Positions 30,430-43,100 of a stretch of DNA of 64,000 nucleotides are shown here, piece by piece. Under the pieces are notes generated by a model. The model had not been told where the DNA came from, ran no database searches, and saw nothing but the letters and a program-made list of their open reading frames with translations. How positions within the stretch are numbered: position 1 is the stretch's first letter; each line of letters begins with the position of its first letter. Both the position numbers and the translations under genes were made by a program. This DNA comes from Halisarca cf. caerulea (lineage: Eukaryota > Porifera > Demospongiae > Chondrillida > Halisarcidae), in the NCBI GenBank assembly GCA_963170055.1, contig CAUJGJ010000444.1, positions 4,213,118 through 4,277,117 of the forward strand, written 5' to 3'.

Positions 30430-33365
30430 AAAATCCGGAACGGAACGGAACGCGTTAGATTATGGTCAGCAAGCTCCAAGGAAGAGAAGGCGATGCCTCC
30501 ACCATAGACCTTTCAAAAACTTTCTGGAGTTACAAGAAGCAGGGGACGTGTGGACGCGTGAGAAGATATCTGAGAGTTAAGATGTTCCCGCACAGATATG
30601 AAAATTAAAAGTACTTAGTGAATGGAGGTTAGTTCTGACTGTACAGTCCTTTAAAGTAGATCTCCCTAGCCTTCTTTTTGTCCACATTCATGACTTCTTG
30701 TATCAAAAGTAACATAGCCTAATAATTCAAGATGTAGAAAGAGAGTCATAGATACTCCAACAACATGATGTACTGACATGCATGTAGCACACTTATTTTT
30801 AGTATAATATATACCTCAGGATACAGCACATATTGTGCCAGCTCACTCACTGGTCTTCTTTCCCATTCAGCCATAGGGAGTGCAATGGTGAAGAGGAATA
30901 CCTTTATCTCTTTTGCCTAGTATGTGAAGTAATGAGGAGAAACATAGCAAGTGTGCCGCATAATATATTGTGGTCGATTTACACTGTCAAGTGCGTACTA
31001 GTTGTCCATGAACTGGTCCACTTGCAACTAGCCCTCTCAAGATCATCCCCTTCCATCCTAAATCTTCAAATGCCTTAAGATATACACTGTCTCTCAGAAC
31101 TCTTTTGAAGTAACCCTGGATGTGGCAAGAATTGTTTATTATGAACTTTATTTTCTGTATTCCAATTTCAATCCTCTGACACATTGTATGGGACAATCAT
31201 ACGAATACAATGGAATGATAACCTCGTGTTCTGCTTTTCTGAGTATTCCTCTCACTGTGCTTGGACTAAATGCTGCAATTCTGTAGTTGAATGGTAAGAG
31301 CAGACATATGTAGCCTGGTTCAATGTGTAATCTTAAGAAAAGTAGCATTCTCGCGGATGAAGTGGTTTGTAGGTTGCCAGTTCTTTGATTTAAAATTCAA
31401 CCCAATTGCGTGGCCTGTTGTGTATGCTTAGCAGCTATTTGAATCCTCTTCTGGGGGACCCTTGCTGTAGTCAATGTTAGCTTTCAACACATCGTCTGTG
31501 GAATTCAGTGATTTTTTGACAGAGATAAGACCCATGTATGTATCAACATGCATATATAGTTGTGCAGAATGTCTTCATACTGTCCACTGGATAATTCACT
31601 ATCTGGTTGTCCTCCTGTTCTGATTGTGAATGATCACCATCATTCCTGTACAAGGTCATCTACTTTGGGCCCCCTACTGATTGATCTGCATGTAAATATT
31701 TACTTGCATTTTAGTAAATGTTGTATGATCATGGACTGTGTATGGAATAATGTACTTACATCAGTCTCTTCAAGCGTGGAAATCGGTCATTGCTGTATTG
31801 CACTTTCTTTACAGCTCTGAGGTTGATATGTCCATAAATGTACAAAAATTGCACTGTGGAGATGTAAAAGTCCCCCAGTTGGAAGGTTGTATCGTACGAC
31901 AGGAGCTGGTCTCTGGAGTCCACTTGGAGAATGCATTCCATGTGGTCAAGGATCATGTACCCCTCAGACCAAGAATGACCTCCAAATCTGGATAGGTAGT
32001 TACTCTGAAGATGTATGAGGTGGTGTCGTATGCTATGTCGTGTATGTTGTATCATGTGTCTCGTGAAAGTCGTGTTTTGTGTAGTGCATTCTGTCGTATG
32101 TTCCTGACTTGTTGCATGTTCCGAGGCATTGCTGTTGATACATGGATGAGGGGAGCTTGTGAGCTGGCTACATGCTTTTTATAGACCACATTGGCCTTTA
32201 AGCTCATGGTATCAATTTTTAGAGCACTGAGGACTGATGGCATTGTCCTAGTGTACTCTTTAGCCTGTTTATGGGCATTGTCATGTGGAAATGCAGCTGC
32301 CAGTTTGTGATCCCCTATGTAGTGCACAAGGGTGGTCTCAGGCTTTGCAAGCAGCTGGTGTAGGCATGTTTTTGGAACCCTTTGTTTCTTCCTGTAGGGG
32401 TATCGATGTAAAAGTACCACTTCTTAACCCGTGGGGTATTGCGTGGCAGTTTATGGACACCCTCGTTGCTCCACCAATATTGGTCGCATCTCCAGTCATT
32501 GTCTAAAAATGTGTGGAGTAGGGCACAGGGTAAGCTACAATAAACTATAATCATTGTTTGGTATATTAGAGGTAACATATTATTTTTAATGATCCCAATG
32601 GCTTTCATGTAAAAGTCTATTAAGTGCTTAAAGGGTAATCTTTCAACAACATATGCTTAGTAATACTAAATCCAGGTATTATAACCATGATGTTTAAGTT
32701 TAACTTAATAAATGTATTTTATCAACACTTACTGTGTCTTTCTGCAGGATCAACGGATGACTGGATGGGTGTAAATTCTTTGTCAATGAGTGGAATTAAC
32801 TATGTATATCCACAGTCAAAGAACTGAACATTATCATTTTAATGTTCAGCTTATCTATGCATGTGGTTTCATGCAGTCACTGTTTGTTTTCTTTTTAGTA
32901 TACTATAATTATATACTTCATTTACCAGTAAATATTGTATTGAAATTGAATAATTTTTGTGTACATAACTTTGAATTTTTAATACCTTCTTTGGCTTTGC
33001 TGCTCCTGCACAAAAAGGCTTGACTACCCTCAGGCTTCACTGGTGGTAAGGACATCACCACATCACTTTCTGGATTGGTAAGTGCCCTCTCCACCTGTGA
33101 GACATCTAAGGCTTTAGCAGAATTAAGCTAGACTATATTCTGGCTCATACTGTAGATTGATAAGGATGAATCTAGCTGGAACTAGCGCCAAAACGGTGTT
33201 AGAGCTCGCCAAATTCACGTAATGTGGTTTGCTAGAAGTGATCTCAATGTTTGTTATTGATTTCGCTGTTGAGAAGATCATTAATCCTGCGTTCCGGCTA
33301 ATAGACTACCTGCACGATAAAGACGCGTTCCGGAAAATAGCGCGTTCCGTTCCGTTCCGGATTTT
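30430..33365. mobile_element. Putative DNA transposon with CCGGAACGGAACGG termini
   Basis: AAAATCCGGAACGGAACGGA at 30430 (25 bp with the following ACGCG) is exactly inverted at 33341-33365. GTTCCGG submotifs recur inside the right end (33290-33335). The pair encloses a degraded transposase on the minus strand. The flanks show no clear target duplication, so the exact ends are uncertain. Confidence 0.55.
31756..32420 (-). pseudogene. Degraded DDE-type transposase remnant
   Basis: Two minus-strand frames read consecutively. The first (32420-32052) has VHYIGDHKLAAAFPHDNAH, YTRTMPSVLSALK and PRNMQQVRNIRQ. The second (32055-31756) has DQLLSYDTTFQLGDFYIS, whose YDTTFxLGDFY segment resembles the first catalytic aspartate region of a DDE transposase family I associate with sponge and cnidarian genomes. 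Downstream catalytic parts have decayed into short frames (possibly to 31150). Family naming is from memory of motifs and is tentative. Confidence 0.5.
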
Positions 33366-33378
33366 AGTAACAACCCAC

Positions 33379-33499
33379 AGAAGGGGTATGGATTGGAAAA
33401 TCGCCTTGGCACGTGACTTATCAAGTACATAGAATTTGTAGTGTATTCATTTATATAGTGTTTCGCGTGGGCGGCGAGTTTCCAATCTATACCCCTTCT
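33379..33499. repeat. Foldback repeat
   Basis: AGAAGGGGTATGGATTGGAA...TCGCC pairs with GGCGAGTTTCC...AATCTATACCCCTTCT around a ~60-bp loop. It begins 14 bp outside the right end of the CCGGAACGG element. Confidence 0.65.
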
Positions 33500-33962
33500 A
33501 TGAATACAATATCCATGGTCAGCATAATATACGTGACACTATTGTGGTCACACCTCTTCTACACCAACGAATAATAATTAATCAAGTAATACAAAGTTGA
33601 AGAAGTCTAGAAGTTGAATATGTCCCTTTGTTGATGTCTGCAACGGGCAAGGAGAAATGGCAGAAATGGCAGAAATGGTGGAAATACTCTCAGAAAGCAT
33701 TTGCCACATTGTCCAGTCCCATCCACCTGCCCACATGTATCTACTGAAGTCCCACATAGCAAACATCACTGTGAATAATTAGGGTGAAACTACATGAATA
33801 ATTGGCCAATGGACCACATTGTATTTTAACAAGCTAGACATATTGTAGCGTAAGTTATGGTGGAAACTATCAATGAAACGCTTTACATAAACAACCAATG
33901 ATTCTATATATTGTGATATGATTATAGCCATGCCAAAGAGAACATCATAATATTATATTAAT

Positions 33963-34830
33963 GTGTACATTATGAGGTGCAGCCAGTGTAATGAGGATTT
34001 ACCAGAATTCATTTCATGGCACAAAAAGCAGGAGCATGGCATCAATGCCACAAATGTAGCACAGAGTGGTTTATGTTGTCTGAAGGGAAAACAAGCAAGG
34101 GGAAGGGGATATCAAAAAAGTCAAGCCACAAGATCCAAAAATATCTACCGAAGCTGATAAATCTGTGTGGCTATTCACAAAAGGACTGCAAATCCATCAA
34201 AGTAAGACACCAAACCAGGCATCCCAGCCCATTCTACCAGCCAACCAGCCTTTGTCCACAAGTTGGGCTTCACAAACTAACCATAACCCTGCTGAAATCA
34301 TTTCGCAGTCACTGCCCATGGTCATGAGTCAAATCCAGCATTACATGGTGTGCCCTCCTGTGACACAGCCTTTTACACCTGCTTGAGCTCCGGCCAATGC
34401 CATAGCCATATTGCTATGGAACCCCTACAAGTATTGTCCCAACATTACCACTTGCGCCTTCACCAATGCAGCCTCATATACTCCAACCATTTCAGGGTCA
34501 GAGTGATCCATTCTATCTCACATTTATACATGACAACATTAGTGTGTGCTATGAGTGCAAGCAGAGCTACATTCAACCTGTTAAACCACCCAATGAATTG
34601 TGAATTATGCATGCACTGAGATTGGAGGACATTGAACATGCCAGGAAACCATGTTCTAGTGTCTTGGTACAGCAATGCCTACTACCATCTGCAAGTTGTA
34701 TGTATCCAGGTGTGGTTTGGGTTCTGCCAGTCTCACCTTGGTATCATGTAGGATGTGAAAGACTCGTTACAATAGGAGCACAAAGAGGCAATGTGTTTTG
34801 TTTTGCCATGACCATAAACTAAAACTAACT
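33963..34830 (+). pseudogene. Decayed Cys-rich transposon ORF
   Basis: A short zinc-finger-like start (MRCSQCNEDLPEFISWHKK; then HQCHKCSTEWFML in another frame) is followed, after frameshifts, by DPFYLTFIHDNISVCYECKQ and PVKPPNE (about 34499-34605). After a stop comes NAYYHLQVVCIQ (about 34674-34710). The FxLxFIxxNIxVCxxCK and YYHxxxxCIQ motifs look like a C-terminal zinc-binding region of transposon proteins I recall from sponges and corals. The DDE core is absent here. Confidence 0.45.
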
Positions 34831-34838
34831 TTTCAGTA

Positions 34839-34847
34839 CTGTGTGTA

Positions 34848-34880
<33 letters not shown>

Positions 34881-35062
34881 TTGTGTGTGTGTACGTGTAC
34901 CTGCATGATGCTAATTCTTGTCATTTGTGTGTGTTTGCGTCTTTGTTTGTTTGTTTGCATGTTTGTGTGTGTGTGTGTGTATGTGTGTGGTTGTGTGTAC
35001 ATGCATCTGTGTGTGTGTGTGTGTTTGTTTGCTTAATTGTTTGTGTCCATGTTTGTGTATGT

Positions 35063-35135
<73 letters not shown>

Positions 35136-35156
35136 TGTGTGAGTATGTGTGTGTGT

Positions 35157-35233
<77 letters not shown>

Positions 35234-35238
35234 GGTGT

Positions 35239-35275
<37 letters not shown>

Positions 35276-35292
35276 TGTGTGTGTGTGTGTGT

Positions 35293-35351
<59 letters not shown>

Positions 35352-35384
35352 TGTGTGTGTGTACGTGTGTGTGTGTGTGTGTGT

Positions 35385-35437
<53 letters not shown>

Positions 35438-35454
35438 TGTGTGTGTGTGTGTGT

Positions 35455-35515
<61 letters not shown>

Positions 35516-35559
35516 TGTGTGTGTGTGTGTGTACGTGTGTGTGTGTGTGTGTGTGTAAG

Positions 35560-35653
<94 letters not shown>

Positions 35654-35655
35654 AC
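34839..35655. repeat. Very long (GT)n array
   Basis: About 815 bp of GT repeat with periodic TACGTGTGTG and GCGCGTG interruptions (near 35232, 35272, 35292, 35363, 35385, 35434, 35454, 35511, 35531). The interruptions form a higher-order period of about 80 bp. It lies inside the nested transposon; long frames on both strands are artefacts. Confidence 0.95.
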
Positions 35656-36426
35656 ATACACACATGGCTTGTATTAAGCAGTGTGCATGAACTTTATTTT
35701 CCTGGAATATTTATGTTTACAATACTTATACCCTACAATATGTCTTGTTGCAATACAACTATTGGCCAATTATTCATGTAGCTTCACCCTAATTAATCAT
35801 AGTGATGTCTGTTATGTGGGACTTCAGTAGATACATGTGGGCATGTGGGTGGGACTGGACAATGTGGCAAATATTTTCTCAGAGCACTACGACCATTTCT
35901 GCCAGTTCCGACATTTCTCCCAGCCTTTCTACAACTGGTGGGATGGGAAGCATGGCAACAACCTTTTCAAACAAACTAGCATCAATGCATGCTGAGTGAG
36001 AAGAGCCTACAGCAAAAAAACGGGCCGTTGAATGGGTCAGGTACAAGCTCAGTTTGGCCTTACTGAGAATGTCCACCCTTTGTGTATGTAGCTCCACATC
36101 CTCCACCCACTAGTACTCAACAACCACCACAACCTGAGCAATTAATATTGATGTTCAAGTGGTAGAGGGACACATATAAACTTTCACAATTGTCTTAGTC
36201 TAGTTCTAAATTTGCAGCTTTACACCTAACCTTTGTAACCTAGTATACTGTGATTCTAATTTGTGAACCATGCCTGCAAACACATGCATATATATGCATG
36301 AGTGAGTGAGTGTATACTGTAATATCGACTTCGAGTTTAAAAATGTCATAGACCTGTTCTGCCTCTTCAGAATACGTAGGTCTGGCTACGCGAGACTACC
36401 ACTAGCATTCCAACTTTTGAGGACTT

Positions 36427-37104
36427 ATGAGGAGATTTTGGAACTCTCGAGCTGTTCGGGTACTGTCTTTAGTTTTAATATTGTCCTTATGTTTGTTATT
36501 GCACTTGGAGTATCGCGTAGAGAATCTCCTTAGGGAAGCAGAAGAAGCCAAATTGTCCGTGGAAAATGAGAGGAGAGAGAGAGACATTATAGCAGGTAAA
36601 TTAGCCAATTCTATGAAACATCAATACACGCTAGAAAAAGAAAGTCTACAGTCAGAAGAAATAGAGAATGAAAAGCCTCAAAATATGGAGAAGGAAAGAA
36701 CAGTGTCCTTTCACAAAACGCTGAAATCTGACGTGAGTAATGATGAGACAGTGAAACTGTCACATCAGAAGAAAAGTCACTTTAAATATGTATCCAAGGT
36801 AAGCTCTTTTAAATTTTATTGTTCTTCTCCATTTTTTTTTGTGTGTGGGGGGGAGGTTTGCAGGGACCTGGCAGAGTTCATGCATAGAGTGTCTAAGGTT
36901 GAAGCATGGATAGTAGAAACTAAGAGCTTATTGACAACATATTTCTAACAGACAGGCCATTTTGCTTGTCTCCATGCTCCTCCGCCACCATTATTGCCAA
37001 TTAATTAAAGGAGAGGACAGATGTTGAACTCTCCATCAAATAAATTACCCAATGTGTGTGTGTGTGTGTGTGTGTGTGTGAGTGCACGCGCGTGCGTGCT
37101 TGCA

Positions 37105-37173
<69 letters not shown>

Positions 37174-40100
37174 ATGTGTGCTTGCAGGCATGTCATTGTG
37201 TGGATGTATGTATGTATATGTATGTGTGTGTATGCATGCATTTGTGTGCTTATGTGTTTGTGATTAACAGGACTTTGGCAAAGATCAGGTTCCAAGTAAA
37301 ATCATCATGACTACTTAGATACATGTTGAACTGACCTTTATTTGGTTGGACTTCTTATACCAAAGAAGTATTACGTATGTATACCTAAATGTGAGGGTAT
37401 GTATATATACGTATGTACACATGCATGCATACATACACACATACGTATACGTATATGCACATTTGTCTGCATATATGTATGTATAGAGAGTGGGAGGGAG
37501 GTACGGAATATAAGGTACGTACATACATATAAAGGGTATATTAATGCATATATAAAGAACACTATTACAGTCAAATTCTGTATAATATTATACGTAATAA
37601 ATAGATACATGTCATCCATGTTCTATATGCTACTACCTGATTTGTATAGTGAACATTTCCAGTCCAGGAACTTGTAAAACGACAGTCTACTGTATCTGAG
37701 GATGTCCAGATTATGGTCATGATTTGTGCTACCACACTTTTAAGAGCATAATATTGTGTGTAATGAAATGGAGAACATTAAACTGCTTGTGATTGTATTT
37801 TGTGATTCCACACTGTTATTCTCTAGTGGGTTGTGACAATTTTTCATCTTCTATCTGTACATATATATGGTATTAAATTGAGCTTATATATTTGTGTACG
37901 CTGATATTCTTTACATGATGTGCATATGATATTGGTTTGCAGATTAGAAATGGTGTGCAAGAGTTGTGGTGGCACTTACGAGCGAGGCTGATGAAGATGA
38001 AGGAGAAAAAGAGTTTAGATGACATTGATACTCTTCTCAAAGATTTGAGTCATCAGGAAAAGTCTATATTAGTTGATGTGCAAAATCTGCAAAACTTGGA
38101 TGTGGATTGGCGGTCCTCTACAGCAAAGGTGTGTGGATTTCCCTCTGTACAGATCTTTGAGAGTTTTTTTCCATCTGTTCTGGAGGTATATATTTGTGTG
38201 TGCTTGTTGAAGAAAGAGTTATATTATTCATGTATAATCTGTTGGATGATGACTGACTGCTGCTACACCTGAATGTACTTATAGCAAGTGCAAAGGAAAA
38301 GTCAGTTGAAGGAGAAATCAGTGTGTCCTGCTTGGGTCCACCATGTATTTGTATTATGCATGGTTTACATGTATGTATGCATGTATATGGATATACACAT
38401 ATGGTGCTATTCAATATGTCTTGTGCCTATGGTGTTGAAGAGATTGATATGTGCATATATTTTTTTGTACAGTAGTTGTGATGAAATACTTCTGTATGGG
38501 AGATATGCTCTTTATTTGTATAGATCTTCATTGTTGAAATATTGTTTTCCTAAAATATGATTACTGTTTATATTGTGTAATTTTGCTCGTTTTTCAATTT
38601 GTTGTATGCTAATCACTTGATGTTAGGCTATATTACCACAGTTTTCTTTATTTGCTGTTGTGTACATATCATTGTATAGGAACTAGGTGAATTGATGCAG
38701 GGACGATTACATCGCTTACAGAATCCTGACAACTGTCATACTGCAAGAAAACTTGTCTGCTCCATGGGGAAAGCGTGTGGTTTTGGCTGTCAGATGCACC
38801 ACATGATGTACTGCTTCATACTGGCCTATGGGACTGGGCGCACACTTGTGATACAATCAGGAGGTGCTGGATTTGACAGTGACAGTAAGACTAGTATATG
38901 TTGTTAAATAGACCAGCCCTGCAACCCAAGGACACTTACAGAGTTTGGAAAGGATCCGTTTGTTTGGTTGTGTGCTTGTGTATGTATGTACGTATGTATG
39001 TATGTTTGTCTGATTTGTTGAAGAGAGGGGCTGGGTGGGTGAGTACATACACTGTAGGTGTTACATATACTACCTATGTACATACATATAAGTGATTTTT
39101 CTGACCTGTGGTTAATTTCCTTGTAATGTTCATCCTTGTAAGGAGCTGTTGTTTGATCGGCACTTACAATTGAGTGTATGCCCTGAAAGCCTTCATGATA
39201 CATATGCTGCTGAATTTGTTGTAATAGAACTAGTCAGATGAATAAGTTTACTTTGCATCATCGTGGATCAATGCACTTTGTCACACTTTTTAGTCTTTGC
39301 ATGACCACACAACTTGCTACATGCACCACAGGTAAAGTTTGGGAAGAAATACAATTGCTAAGATGGTACAGTCTATTGTCTGAGGTGTGGACCAATCTTC
39401 TTACCATATTTCTTTGTATTTTCATTAGGTTGGGCCTATTCTAGAGAGAAAGGTTGGGAGGGAGCCTTCCTTCCGATAAGTGATACGTGTACAACTGCTA
39501 CTGGAGCTGTCAGATGGAGTACAGACCACAGTACTAAGCAGGTGAATATGTACGTACATATCTGATACTGTGATATATGACTTCACTGGAACTGGGTATA
39601 CTGCATGCATATGTAGTAGATATGTACATTATGCATGTCTTTGTATGTGACGACGTACATCTCTGCAGTAATAGTATTTGCTTATTGTATACTAAAATAT
39701 GGTGTACAGTGCATTGATCCATGATCATGTACACAAAACATACGTATTTCACTTACTAGTTTTATTTCAATGACTTGATGGCATGTAAGGCATACGTACA
39801 TGTGTATCATGAAGGCTCTGGCTAAATGCCTACCTATGGGATCAGGAGGGATCATTATTCCTATATATATCCAGAATGTTCAATCCATTAAGAAATTCAT
39901 ATTATTCTCACAGACACTATCACTACCACAACTGTTTCATTGAACTTATACATGCACGTATGTTGTGTATGTGCATATTGATGTAATCAAACTTGTATAT
40001 GGTAGGTGTGACAGACTGTGGGTGTGTCCTGGTGTTTATTGCCCTTTACATACTGTTTAACAGGTTGTTTCAGTTCCCATCATTGAATCTCTCAATCCCC

Positions 40101-43100
40101 GTCCACCATTTTTGCCTCAAGCCATTCCAAAGGAATTTGCTGATAAGCTGTTTGCATTTCATGGTCATCCTTTTGTGTGGTTTGCTGGACAGTTTCTGTC
40201 TTACCTGATGAGACCCAATGAAGAACTGAAAACTTTTATTGCCGAAAAGAAGAAGAGCTTGGGTATTCAAAAGCCATTTGTGGGGTATGTTAATGTGTTT
40301 CCTATGTACATGCATAATAGTTTGTAGAACTTCACCTGTTCTTAGCAAATGTTGCATATATGTACAGTAGTCACATGCCAGATGATTAGGTGTAAAATGA
40401 TAACACAGAATAGTAGTAATAATAGTGCATAATAGTGCATAGTCCACCCCTCAAGTGTTGTACATATTTCAAAATATGTATGTGGTCCAAGTGACAAAGA
40501 TGTTCAAATAAGGAATTCAGCCGCAAAGCGTTTCCATAAACAAAATTATTGGCTGAAAGTGTCTTAAATTGTGTGCATTTATGAGAATACTATTCTGCAG
40601 CAGTACACAATATATAGAATGTTTGTAATTTTGGGATGGATGCTATAGTGATTTGCAGACACCCTTGGGAAGCTACGTACCTGCTCACACTGCCTGTTTG
40701 AAATTTTAAATGTATGACCTGTGTGCCAAGCTGTCTCACCCTTTCATACAATTATCGCAATGTTACATGGACCTTAATGGCTGGGTTATCTCGATATGGC
40801 ATTATTGGTATGTATATTTCTATTGTCCATACGTATGTGAAGCACTCATTTATAAAAGTCACCAAATTTGTGAAATTTGCAACACCGCAGGTGTTTTATT
40901 CCCAAGTCAATGTTACCATAATTGTAGACATTTTTGAGGGTGTCTTTCATTTCAATTTTTTTTGTAAGTCATTCCTAACTTATGAATATTATTTCCAGGC
41001 ACAGTTATATGTGAAGGGTAATCACCAGAAAAACAAGCGATTCGAGTTTAAAAAACTTGTGGGCTGCCTACGGCCCTGGAAACTTGAATTGCTTGCAAAT
41101 TGTCATTATTCACAAAGCTAACGCTTCAAAGATCTCTTCTGCTCAAAAAGACTCTTTGCTGATGAAATGAAGAGCAAACGTTCCAATTGCATTGAATTAT
41201 AGCCGATAATTTAATACTGCCTTAATGTCCGCCATGTTGTTGACATATATATATATATATATATATATATAAACATTGTTACGGACATTATGGACACTTC
41301 CGGTAAAAGTAAAAATAATATAGAGGCCGCCCCAAAAATCAAAGAGGGTGGTAATTGCGTAAGCCAGTATAGTAGGCTAGTGCACAGCTGTCATGTATTA
41401 TCCTGGTTCACATCTATATCTATACGTATAACAGAATTAGTATCAAGTTACTCCAGGACCTCCGCATTTGCAACCATCTTGGGAAGTGGGAAATTTGCTC
41501 AAAGTCCACATGATGGTGCCTATGAGCATTTTTCAAAATAGAGAATGAGAATCATTTTGGATCGATATGCACAGTGTCAGTTTTACTTAAGCATACTTAT
41601 ATTGCTAACAACTTTCCAGGCCTGTTGTTTCAATAGCCACCTTTGCCTCTATTCTTTATACAGTGTGCAAGTACGAAGAACAGATAAAATCAATACGGAA
41701 GCTGCTTTCCACAGTATTGATGAGTATATGGTGCATGTTGAGGAGTGGTATCACTTGTATGGAATGAACCATAAGTTGGATAAGAAGAGAGTCTTTATTG
41801 CAACAGATGACCCAGGTGTTATCAAAGAGGCCAGAACAAAGTCAGTGTGTGTTCTAGTACACATGTGCCACAATATACAAATATACATCACACAGTGTTG
41901 CATCACTTTCATGCAAACACATTTATAGATAATGAAAACTAAGATGAATATTCTCAGTGCAAATGACTTAGTAACATCACTATGTGCTTGAATTGAACAT
42001 TTGGATAGTGCTCAGCCAATTAAATGTCTGACCTAAACTTCTTCGAGTCAGACTAAATCTAAGATAGTCAGACAATGTCTGAATGCTGGCTATTTTTTTA
42101 ACACTGGTTAAATGTTTTGCATGGTCAGCATTGTTTATGACCCTGTGGTAGTCTTTTTCCCAGCTCCACTTCTGACCGCCATTTTATTCTCGCTGGGAAA
42201 CATGCTCAATTCGAGCATGTTTTAAAAGAGTTGGCTGCTGATGTAGGTTTTAATGATTCAAAGGATAAACAGGAAGACGCAATAGAAACTAATTTGGTTT
42301 CTTAACGGAAAGGACGTGTTCGTCTTGCTACCTATGGGAAGTGAAAAGTTACTCTGCTTTGCATTGAGTCTCCAGGCAGTAGACAAACTGAATAGAACTT
42401 AACATCTGTCTTTAGAATAGCAAAGTATTTTCATAATATTTTCGCCGTGAGTGAGCTTGATGGACGACCAGTTTCTGTAAAAGGGGAATTGCATGAGCCT
42501 TTGTAACCAGCAAGGAGGTCCTGGTGAGAGTTCGAAACGCTTTTATACTGTGTCTAGAGTTTGATGGCATAATCGGTGAACATAGAAGGTTTCTTTACAA
42601 GATGCGAATAAAAATTTATGCCGATTCTTGAGGCCATACGATTCGAATAAAGGCCAAAACTATTGTATTTTAGGAGGATGAACAAATTACACCTTGTCAT
42701 CTTTGTAGTGGCAGAACAAAAGAACAGCTTGAATTCAGCAATGGGCACCGATTCCAATCTCGAACTACAGGGGCTTTAGCGCTTACGATCACTGAATGAT
42801 TGGAATATCACATGTTAGTTACTTGGTCTTGCACAACTTTTACCCATCAAACATCCAAGGATTCTGCAGGTAAGTACCGTATATCTTCAAAAAATTCGTT
42901 GCTGACGAATTTGCAGAATTTTCGTCATTTGCCTAGATGAGAAGTATTCAAGAAGTTTCCACACCTCCTGACGAAAAATTACAAGATTCACCGAAAACTT
43001 AGATGATTTAAAAATTTAACGCAAACATAAAGAATAATGACAAATTGTGAAACAAACCTACTTTCGTACCGATGTGAAAATGGCTGCTGGTTTTGAAGCT

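Larger units (their letters stand above)
30399..33600. other. Transposon-derived intergenic region
   Basis: No host gene is supported. It contains a 25-bp exact inverted repeat pair enclosing a decayed transposase (minus strand) and a foldback at 33379-33499. Parts such as 32590-33050 hold nothing recognisable. Confidence 0.6.
33645..35926. mobile_element. Long-TIR DNA transposon nested in a retroelement copy
   Basis: The TIRs are about 180 bp (33645-33826 and 35744-35926). They share, inverted, ATACATGTGGGCA...GTGGGTGGGACTGGACAATG, CTTCAGTAGATAC, CACCCTAATTA and ATTGGCCAATTATTCATGTA. They are flanked by GTCTGCAAC (33636-33644) and TTCTACAAC (35927-35935), a diverged 8-9 bp target duplication. 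Long TIRs and that TSD length suit MULE- or hAT-like superfamilies. The interior has a decayed Cys-rich ORF and a giant GT tract. Confidence 0.7.
33605..36200 (+). pseudogene. Retroelement tail interrupted by a DNA transposon
   Basis: 33605-33644 and 35927-36200 together match the retroelement tail at 50400-50698. The left piece ends ...GATGTCTGCAAC; the right piece resumes CTACAACTGGTGGGATGGGA and runs through GTTCAAGTGGTAGAGGGACA to TATAAACTTTCACAA. The copy encodes the end of the endonuclease domain but has frameshifts and stops. The long-TIR element below occupies the gap. Confidence 0.75.

Noticed and set aside
34841..35781. Cys-Val and Thr-His frames up to 278 codons over the GT array
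   Set aside because: Microsatellite translation artefacts inside a transposon.
40714..41121. 135-codon plus-strand frame in a FUT8 intron
   Set aside because: It does not fit the FUT8 alignment, which is continuous from exon 5 to exon 6 without it, and has no recognisable motif.
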